From positions 12,501 through 76,500 of the forward strand of contig CAUYUJ010012213.1 in the NCBI GenBank assembly GCA_963575745.1: a DNA stretch of 64,000 bases, written 5' to 3'. A model generated the notes under the pieces. The model saw only the letters and a program-made list of their open reading frames with translations. It did not search any database and was not told the origin of the DNA. The position numbers were made by a program, and so were the translations under genes. Source of the stretch: Prorocentrum cordatum. Taxonomy: Eukaryota > Sar > Dinophyceae > Prorocentrales > Prorocentraceae. Below are positions 63,528 through 64,000 of this stretch, piece by piece (positions within the stretch are counted from its first letter, which is position 1; every line of letters starts with the position of its first letter).

Positions 63528-63742
63528 CTGATGATACTGATGAGGAGGAGGAGGAGGAGGAGGAGGAGGAGGAGGAGGCGGAGGTGGAGGATGAGGCGGC
63601 GGAGGAGGAGGAGGATGAGGAGGAGGACGATATGGAGTGCTGCCCTCTGTGCGCGCTGCAGGACAGGGACCAGAGTCGGCTTCACGTCGAGGACCCCTAC
63701 CTCCTTGGCAGGAACCTCAACTGCGTGCTCGGCCTCCAGCAG
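26465..63742 (+). CDS. Cid1/TUTase-type terminal nucleotidyltransferase, discontinuous multi-exon gene (partial)
   Basis: Eight collinear exons on one strand give, in order, the parts of a non-canonical poly(A)/poly(U) polymerase. They encode the GPFGSVKN nucleotide-binding turn, GSDIDVTLY with the first two catalytic Asp, VPTARIPVLTL, VDVDLSCHN with the third Asp, and VRGLALLVKLWSK. These are followed by GNLTSYSLTLMVLYFLQ, a PAP-associated segment (FFEFYSSHFDWGSEVVSVRL) and VEDPYLLGRNLN. Such enzymes add A or U to RNA 3' ends. All exon junctions keep frame (phases 1,0,2,0,0,0,2). Donors are GC, GA, GA, GT, GC, GC, GT and GC; acceptors are AG|G except the uncertain first. SDIDV-to-ARIP spacing equals that of S. 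pombe Cid1. The His that sets UTP preference in Cid1 aligns with Arg, so substrate is uncertain. N-terminal exons and the stop are not identified; the last two exons may be longer. Confidence 0.85.
27740..28060. repeat. Short internal duplication in intron
   Basis: GGATGTGGTCCTCAAGTACG (27913-27932) recurs as GATGTGTTCCTTAAGTGCGA (28024-28043), and TATGAGGCCTCTGTACCTT occurs twice (about 27966 and 27999). One frame reads as a plausible peptide from 27800 to 28037 but has no identified homology. Confidence 0.6.
28205..28492. repeat. ~300-bp dispersed repeat, copy 2
   Basis: Partner of 24028-24345 in the same orientation, about 4.15 kb downstream. It is followed at 28496-28600 by a 15-bp tandem repeat with core GAAGGTTTCTTGTG. 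Confidence 0.85.
29321..29440. repeat. Dispersed repeat family A, copy 2
   Basis: Shares the GTGGCCACCGCGGAGTTCGC / CTGGTCAGAGCGCGCCCC / GGGAGAGGTCCGGGG order with 4165-4250 and 36881-37000. Confidence 0.7.
29489..29598. repeat. 11-bp minisatellite
   Basis: Ten copies of TTCGACTCAGG with single-base variants. It resembles a tRNA B-box by chance (GGTTCGACTC), but no tRNA cloverleaf surrounds it. Confidence 0.9.
29927..29967 (+). CDS. Nucleotidyltransferase exon b (catalytic DxD)
   Basis: 41 bases encoding SDIDVTLYRVDAQ, with the two catalytic Asp codons at 29932-29934 and 29938-29940. Acceptor CCCGAG|GC, donor CCCAG|GATGCT (a GA intron start). The frame runs on into a GAT array, which is taken as intron. 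Confidence 0.8.
29999..31680. repeat. 1.7-kb GAT/GAC-rich array
   Basis: Imperfect GAT/GCT/GGT triplets in the intron after exon b. It is almost uninterrupted from 29999 to about 31650. Confidence 0.95.
31690..32600. other. Intron sequence, no supported gene
   Basis: Unique-looking DNA of mixed composition. A CCCTAACCCTAAA stretch preceded by an A-run lies at 32201-32219. Confidence 0.45.
32624..32697 (+). CDS. Nucleotidyltransferase exon c
   Basis: Encodes VLQVAMPMLVQRPSLEVVRF and VPTA, the helix-strand that precedes the ARVP-like motif. Acceptor GTGCAG|GTC is chosen from three nearby AGs because it is phase 0 and gives the Cid1 spacing. Donor GCCAG|GACGCG (GA start), phase 2. Confidence 0.72.
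32955..33130. repeat. Foldback repeat, copy 2
   Basis: TATCGCCGATCGATCGGCGA (33042-33061) is a hairpin. It is followed by CGCCGATTCCAGCTCGATGT and CCTGAGCCAGTCCCG, matching 14283-14370. Confidence 0.7.
33140..35048. other. Intron sequence, no supported gene
   Basis: Begins with GGAGG-rich DNA (33130-33260). The rest is unique with no recognisable protein on either strand. Confidence 0.4.
35049..35172. repeat. Inverted repeat just upstream of exon d
   Basis: CCTGGCCAAGGCTATCTTTG (from 35068) faces CCAAGGATAGCCCTGGCCAG (from 35138), with arms of about 35 bases. Its right part (CCTGGCCAGGCAT.GTG..GGTG) recurs at about 36440-36478. It ends about 40 bases before the exon d acceptor. Confidence 0.7.
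35214..35358 (+). CDS. Nucleotidyltransferase exon d (third catalytic Asp)
   Basis: Encodes RIPVLTLRCNGLVDVDLSCH followed by NTEPLRNTHLLRAYAEA. The catalytic Asp aligns with the second Asp of VDVD (codon 35257-35259). Acceptor TGCGAG|G, donor TGG|GTACGA. The N-T-H-L-L..Y helix matches the family closely. Confidence 0.88.
36260..36338. repeat. Dispersed repeat family A, copy 3
   Basis: GCCACGGCTGGATTCGTTTC and GGGTCAGAAAGCAACCCG in the family A order; the most diverged copy. Confidence 0.65.
36464..36720. repeat. Family B copy flanked by ~43-bp direct repeats
   Basis: GTGTGTGCAGATGCCTTCTG...GGGCCACTCCTGCC occurs at about 36464-36506 and 36677-36720. Between them is a family B copy with AATCGTCGACTCCCAGGAAA, GGGAAGTGGGGGGGAAGACG and CCTGGGATTTGTGTCTATTT. 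Confidence 0.85.
36881..37000. repeat. Dispersed repeat family A, copy 4
   Basis: TCACCGCTGGATTCGCCTCG, CCAGAACGCACCCAGCGAAA and GGGGAGTAGCGGTATGGGTA; closest to the 4165 and 29321 copies. Confidence 0.8.
37397..37507 (+). CDS. Nucleotidyltransferase exon e
   Basis: Encodes VRGLALLVKLWSKAACVCGA then GNLTSYSLTLM, the central VK.WAK...G.LSSY..LM signature of the family. Acceptor CCCGCAG|GCG, donor GATG|GCGCTG (GC start), phase 0 at both ends. Confidence 0.92.
37678..37773 (+). CDS. Nucleotidyltransferase exon f
   Basis: Continues the helix as VLYFLQVHPDFELPCLPTWA, matching MVLYYL...P.L in the family. The preceding intron is only 170 bases (37508-37677, GC-AG). The donor is placed at AAG|GCGCGC (37774); reading on instead would hit TGA at 37801-37803. 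Confidence 0.88.
37806..37950. repeat. (GGA)n microsatellite
   Basis: Starts 33 bases after exon f and runs into the AT-rich triplet block. Confidence 0.95.
37951..38450. repeat. AT-rich TAA/TAC/AAG triplet array
   Basis: AAT, ACT, AAG and TAC triplets over about 500 bases, in striking contrast to the GC-rich surroundings. Plus-strand frame is Asn/Thr/Lys homopolymer-like. Confidence 0.95.
38451..39060. repeat. GGA/GGC triplets then A-rich triplets
   Basis: GGAGGC triplets to about 38635, then AATAC- and AAG-type triplets with unique interruptions to about 38990, then AGG again. Confidence 0.85.
39379..40775. repeat. 1.4-kb GGT array with higher-order repeats
   Basis: GGT/GTT/GTG triplets. 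A segment with GTGGTGATGGTTGTGGCTGT and GTGGTGGTAATGGT recurs at about 40165, 40362 and 40512, showing a higher-order duplication of about 150-200 bases. Confidence 0.9.
40915..41115. repeat. (ATC)n microsatellite
   Basis: CATCAT triplets with a short interruption containing GGGGCCACGAAGCGTGTGCA (41011-41030), which looks like a fragment of the adjoining satellite in the opposite strand. Confidence 0.9.
41117..42997. repeat. 90-bp satellite, about 20 copies
   Basis: Unit contains CCCCTCACACGTTTCGTGGC, CCCATAGGGAGCTCCAGCGA and AGGCCCCAGTGGCTGCGCTC. Because 90 is a multiple of three and the unit lacks stops, frames on both strands stay open for 500-650 codons. Central copies are nearly identical; edge copies (before 41240 and after 42735) are diverged, the usual result of unequal exchange. 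It lies inside the intron between exons f and g. Confidence 0.95.
43173..43400. repeat. ~115-bp tandem duplication
   Basis: GTGGTTTTTTTCTGGT.ATCG followed by CGTCGCTG.GTCCCCGCCGTC occurs at about 43190 and 43302, each followed by a GCGCCGGCGCC-rich tail. Confidence 0.85.
43885..44085. repeat. Dispersed repeat family C, copy 2
   Basis: GGGTGTCCGCGGTTCGGTCGG, GCTTGCGGCCTGTCGATTTG and TTGTTGCCATGG in the same order as 62345-62540. It lies about 170 bases before exon g. Confidence 0.65.
44253..44365 (+). CDS. Nucleotidyltransferase exon g (PAP-associated domain)
   Basis: Encodes SLLDALRKFFEFYSSHFDWG then SEVVSVRLGQ, a typical PAP-associated segment. Acceptor CCCGAG|GTG. Donor placed at CAGAG|GTGCGC, phase 2. 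The frame stays open beyond it through CALGHGVTLRW and an Asp/Ser-rich run to 44525, so the exon could end later. Confidence 0.85.
44714..45736 (+). CDS. Uncharacterised ORF with CxxC pairs (possible mobile-element ORF)
   Basis: A 340-codon frame from ATG 44714 to TGA 45734-45736. It contains CDTC and CRRC about 55 residues apart, which could form a zinc-binding knuckle, and Trp-rich stretches (WTQRKWNASW). The family was not recognised. The same frame continues after the TGA with protein-like sequence (NDACANKRRTYIARLGEQ), so the stop may be a mutation. After about 45850 the better frame is the next one over, which belongs to the following ORF, so the two may be one broken gene. It lies in the 19-kb intron of the nucleotidyltransferase on the same strand. 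Not explained by simple repeats. Function unknown. Confidence 0.4.
   Translation: MVLPSLARFPIGYGRSALAPTPTSLCDLVMSAPPAFSPRAANMTLPAHKLADGRLGPDAHSTGTSLARCDTCPPGAPLLVWSAKHPALGCFPWRPEPQVPVCSSAGLPSWEQMPALWTQRKWNASWSCRRCLTHIWNVAPGTPDHILDKQSADVFPQAPAKRETPSGMDIDNTDIAFHLAPGAADATAVDAYSRPADRADGVPPLAGDDRTSLSGRQSREGPRSRDIGALLPSIPPPSGPAVPTRSARELPWQDSQGVLCSLVRFLLEWNPDLYRRWTDYVQGHGDGIPGERTDEESWPPSSLSPFLVSIYGQTIPAKCHLADIPWGGQRAAAARVGSHF
45781..47535 (+). CDS. Uncharacterised ORF, Ala/Pro/Trp-rich
   Basis: Open for 585 codons after a TAG at 45778-45780; the first ATG in frame is 46360. The N-terminal part is Ala/Glu/Pro-rich (DWNEDSGAAAAAAEERSPS). A central compact-looking part has CSLAVADLDNMEDIQVKIAR and GCMGAWRRAGFDAYWVNNEQ. 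The C-terminal part is basic and Trp-rich (DQWRGWQGWSAWGQGDAPW). No domain was recognised. It may be the continuation of the ORF ending at 45736 after a frameshift. It ends in a C-run coding polyproline. Possible gag- or ORF1-like protein of a mobile element; this is inference. Confidence 0.4.
   Translation, partial: TGGAARPQPFSPCDQYLAGTPRRHPSADVAINSPAQQDTVQTATSAAAPGDPPAAKWLDGRSEAAEVTPPSGTSLGGGRTGQAARHGDTSRPVREAPGNEGAKNEPQTHATAVEQCNARQACKAEAEPRGPRGPETPDWNEDSGAAAAAAEERSPSRGLEPAAAAAKDDDPLGLFPEEPSIRSPWAPYAQAVAMDAASGSGDQGHVLQRATDGAAQTSAPSWGQVGTGDTSDPNPPPWQQGRNRPDSKDIGDGKGRAAKSPRWNPVRLEPCREPRKGTSADRRAFGGFQAPLDGGPMYKCSLAVADLDNMEDIQVKIARLQKTLGGAFNAMRHAWSKRTAQDNGVKGGYRNNPLLNAPDACSGCMGAWRRAGFDAYWVNNEQGLGVNWGAIRRKRMKFSERFGALARAPCATGSRGAPAPWSAETRRGGRSVAQAPWAVNSPSGPSDQWRGWQGWSAWGQGDAPWTDTEWKRGRQAIPPAQRPPRLREARPLVDIKRHRSVSAKVSRHRATGSGGKSCLQDCRPSRTSPLRVLASGSTRRRPQSTLVRQGPFHLAAPGLSAAIPWGRPPLGRGPPPPPPPAQHS
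47536..49370. other. Non-coding stretch with two identical short hairpins
   Basis: GCAGCCGTTAGCTGC occurs at 48008-48022 and 48191-48205, each preceded by CTCTGA. No ORF is supported; overlapping open frames in 48-49 kb have no recognisable content. Confidence 0.5.
49371..49400 (+). other. Three stacked spliced-leader-like relics
   Basis: TGGCTCAAG (49371-49379), TGGCTCAAG (49381-49389) and TTTGGCTCAGG (49390-49400) follow each other directly. Each matches the end of the dinoflagellate leader TTTTGGCTCAAG. They lie about 105 bases before the LINE ORF1 start, the position expected if successive rounds of trans-splicing and retrotransposition each added a leader. Confidence 0.65.
49506..50510 (+). 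pseudogene. LINE ORF1 with an in-frame stop
   Basis: The ATG at 49506 (MSEGAKAGNGKRSS) is preferred over the longer open frame because the leader relics lie between. The protein has a predicted coiled coil (about 49670-49940, ERLAKRLDRMTNDLGELKTT onward) and an acidic linker. An RRM-like stretch starts at LQVIVGGFEEE, followed by a basic C-terminus (EEWKRKRGRERSRE), the plan of L1-type ORF1 RNA-binding proteins. TGA at 50163-50165 interrupts the frame; the same frame continues sensibly (EASKIGFYKKARNSNN) to TAG at 50508-50510. ORF2 fragments follow on the same strand. Identification rests on layout and motif style, not on a database match. Confidence 0.7.
50537..51500 (+). pseudogene. LINE ORF2 part 1: degenerate APE-type endonuclease
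   Basis: Endonuclease motifs are spread over three frames. ITIFTCDIYSF is in one frame, IIFAETWGGEQSDI (catalytic Glu) in another. CVGILLHSR and then FARDFIAKVGP, GLLLASAYAEAGAEHLWAHS, LRRQLDCVLL and DTGSDRPAFEL are in a third. The usual GDFNA is RDFIA and the usual SDH is SDR, so catalytic Asn and His are lost in addition to frameshifts and a TGA at 50935-50937. The copy is inactive. It follows ORF1 with a short gap. Confidence 0.75.
51541..51712. repeat. (GT)n and poly-G microsatellite inside the LINE
   Basis: GT dinucleotides (51541-51660) followed by two G-runs (51661-51710). They sit in the linker between endonuclease and reverse transcriptase, so they arose or expanded after insertion of the LINE. 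Confidence 0.9.
51713..52489 (+). pseudogene. LINE ORF2 part 2: N-terminal reverse transcriptase
   Basis: In one frame: a basic linker, then CGKCKHQSGIVAEMLKASS, ETWKTARLIVLFKKGG, VKNYRPIAILPILYELIARM and EQPTDQAAYRKGY. These are the first conserved blocks of a non-LTR reverse transcriptase. Homology ends abruptly after GGGTTAT at 52489. The next blocks resume at about 55567, so the domain is split by an insertion. Confidence 0.85.
52548..53440. repeat. 12-bp GTGCTGGTGGTC minisatellite
   Basis: About seventy copies with variants such as GTGCTGGTGGCT and GTGTTGGTGGTC. The LINE frame runs into it by chance, creating a chimeric 836-codon ORF that is not a gene. Confidence 0.95.
53441..54390. 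repeat. ~55-bp C-rich minisatellite
   Basis: About seventeen copies of a unit containing CTTATTCCGACCGACCGTGG followed by a C-run and GCTCCCCCCTGCGCCCCC. The entry segment of the insertion (52521-52532, TTCGACCGACCG) carries one truncated copy. Confidence 0.95.
54430..54960. repeat. CTCTTGG / GCCGTCTTGG array, two blocks
   Basis: Blocks at 54430-54775 and 54840-54960 of GCC(G)TCTTGG units. Each is preceded by a related leader (CGAAAAGGCGC.AATG... and TTCGGGCC). The second leader contains AAAATCAATGATTTTG, also present at 1998-2013 beside the first family array. Confidence 0.85.
55567..56684 (+). pseudogene. LINE ORF2 part 3: reverse transcriptase palm and C-terminus
   Basis: Continues the split domain through at least four frames. 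MTLLTEGCAELNQMVWVALV with DFE (motif A) comes first, then FDAVEHAAFWKVLADLGVGL, then GISRGVEQGGPISALSF and NPRFADDVLLLAQ (motif C with intact DD). These are followed by the late-LINE segment LVAPTALRGCERWTVGA and AQRNMLRSMFRVARG. After a final shift near 56520 it ends LLDWKPWFRTVAERSVIRP. Several stops and frameshifts show it is dead. Followed by a (CCT)n run that may mark the 3' end. Confidence 0.85.
56748..56905. repeat. (CCT)n microsatellite
   Basis: Nearly pure CCT about 60 bases after the last recognisable LINE codon. Confidence 0.95.
57004..57576 (+). CDS. Uncharacterised ORF fragment
   Basis: Open frame ending TGA at 57574-57576. It has a Trp/Gly stretch (SWTGWTGWPSLACFRR) and a protein-like C-terminus (LNDPRTGQFMYKTPLEQVQL, EHADAVERLQKELRDYFSSG). 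The Trp-Gly style recalls the C-terminal part of 45781-47535, so it may belong to the same unknown element, with the LINE lying between them. The start is arbitrary and the first 60 codons are low complexity. No known domain. Confidence 0.3.
   Translation: MRALVADIHVPTCSAPGLPFRGPLRSPELARRLPFRSVPPTTGPPLSGCLSPGQPRADRAARGEGSQGERWGECRSRRQCESSRSEPYNGSWTGWTGWPSLACFRRAVESRPSLAGGPLRRRRSAPWPACADARPAPSQGLNDPRTGQFMYKTPLEQVQLSPFRDEEHADAVERLQKELRDYFSSGIWHQ
57577..59700. other. GC-rich non-coding stretch with three short hairpins
   Basis: GCGACTGTTAGTCGC at 58359-58373 and GCGACTGTCAGTCGC at 58415-58429 and 58457-58471. A frame at 59104-59484 ends in a hydrophobic, membrane-like segment (GCVTVVTGFVGFLLFAILAL) but has no other support. 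Confidence 0.5.
59700..59895. repeat. GGA/GAG-rich tract
   Basis: GAGGAGGA and GGCGGAGGCACA triplets; Glu/Ala-rich plus-strand frame, judged simple repeat. Confidence 0.85.
60066..60089. repeat. (CGGT)n tetranucleotide
   Basis: TCGGTCGGTCGGTCGGTCGG, a short perfect tetranucleotide array. Confidence 0.9.
60225..60440. repeat. CTCTTGG-family array, divergent
   Basis: GCGCCTCTTGGGGCCCTCTT and GAGCGCTCTTGGGCGC units flank a block (ATCAATCAAAGAAGGGGGGT, CCCCCCCTCGGGAACCC) that resembles the block after the array at 2466-2725. Confidence 0.75.
61166..61285. repeat. (GGA)n microsatellite
   Basis: Almost pure GGA/GAG; a TAGGTTAGG precedes it. Confidence 0.95.
61286..62344. other. Very GC-rich island, unresolved coding status
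   Basis: Several frames stay open. The most protein-like is plus-strand from about 61350, Pro/Arg-rich with PPPQCRPPPQGAALPAG. With this composition open frames are expected by chance, and no domain is seen. A 20-base duplication (GCAACGTCGCCCTCGAC) occurs at about 62029 and 62051. Confidence 0.35.
62345..62540. repeat. Dispersed repeat family C, copy 3
   Basis: Carries GGGTGTCCGCGGTTCGGTCGG, GGCCTGCGGCCTGTCGGTTT and CTGTCGCCATGGATGGACGG in the shared order. Confidence 0.65.
62548..63540. repeat. GAT-rich arrays
   Basis: GAT/GCT triplets at 62548-62885 and 63100-63540, separated by GAGGAGG and a short unique segment (62925-63050). Confidence 0.95.
63541..63635. repeat. (GGA)n tract before exon h
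   Basis: GAG triplets encoding Glu in the frame of exon h. Whether the tract is intron or an acidic coding extension cannot be settled from sequence alone. Confidence 0.8.
63667..63742 (+). CDS. Nucleotidyltransferase exon h (EDP motif)
   Basis: Encodes DQSRLHVEDPYLLGRNLNCV then LGLQQ, equivalent to the IEDPF....N.G end of PAP-associated domains. Acceptor GGACAG|G gives phase 2. An alternative acceptor at CTGCAG|GAC (63661), or an exon extending upstream through ECCPLCALQD and an acidic run, is also possible. Donor CAG|GCGACC. Confidence 0.72.
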
Positions 63743-63824
63743 GCGACCGCCCCCCCCCCACCCAACGGGGGTGGGGGGGAGGGACGCGACATTGATCTCA
63801 ACAAGTCAACTCCTCCTCATCCTC

Positions 63825-64000
63825 CTTCTACTCCTCTCCTCCTCCTCCTCCTCGTCTTCCGCCTCCTCCTCCTCCTCCTCGTCCTCCTCCTCCTATGCTT
63901 CCTCCTGCACCTCCTCCTCCTCCTTCTCCTCCTCCTCCGCCTCCTCCTCCTCCTCCCTCTCCTTCTCCTCCTCCTCTTCTCCTCTTCTTCTCCTCCTCCT
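63825..64000. repeat. (CCT)n-rich tract to window end
   Basis: CTCCTC triplets with TTC and GCC interruptions, opposite in strand sense to the GGA tract at 63541. Confidence 0.9.

Overview
The window looks like nuclear DNA of a dinoflagellate. Four sequence features support this. (1) An intact small ribosomal protein gene (eL41) lies 68 bases downstream of a motif that resembles the end of the dinoflagellate trans-spliced leader. (2) A broken LINE retrotransposon carries three stacked spliced-leader-like motifs in front of its first ORF. (3) A multi-exon nucleotidyltransferase gene has introns that begin GC, GA or GT, and seven of its eight modelled exons start with G right after the AG acceptor, a known dinoflagellate pattern. 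(4) The DNA is GC-rich, gene-poor and packed with simple repeats and minisatellites. The species cannot be told from the sequence.

Layout. 0-7 kb: dispersed and tandem repeats, two kinds of small inverted-repeat element and no supported gene. 7.3-7.7 kb: eL41 followed by a small inverted-repeat element. 8.2-13.3 kb: mostly GAT/GTC-type simple repeat. 13.3-16.3 kb: gene-free, with a 156-bp near-perfect palindrome and a 173-bp TA-flanked element. 16.7-23.8 kb: a repeat complex in which two inverted arms (17.65-18.25 and 22.8-23.75 kb) enclose three direct copies of a 0.75-1 kb unit, TTG arrays and a ~70-bp tandem array.

26.5-63.7 kb: eight collinear, phase-compatible exons on the plus strand encode the core of a Cid1/TUTase-type terminal nucleotidyltransferase (non-canonical poly(A)/poly(U) polymerase). 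Its introns, up to about 19 kb, hold most of the rest of the window: GAT, GGA, TAA and GGT arrays, a 90-bp satellite, uncharacterised ORFs (44.7-47.5 and 57.0-57.6 kb) and the LINE (49.4-56.7 kb). The LINE reverse transcriptase is itself split by about 3.1 kb of minisatellites. The gene runs off both ends of what can be modelled: no start codon, upstream exons or stop were identified.

Most long open frames are artefacts of three-base-periodic or stop-free repeats and are not called. Supported protein-coding content is therefore eL41, the nucleotidyltransferase exons, the dead LINE ORFs and a few uncharacterised ORFs that are probably mobile-element derived.
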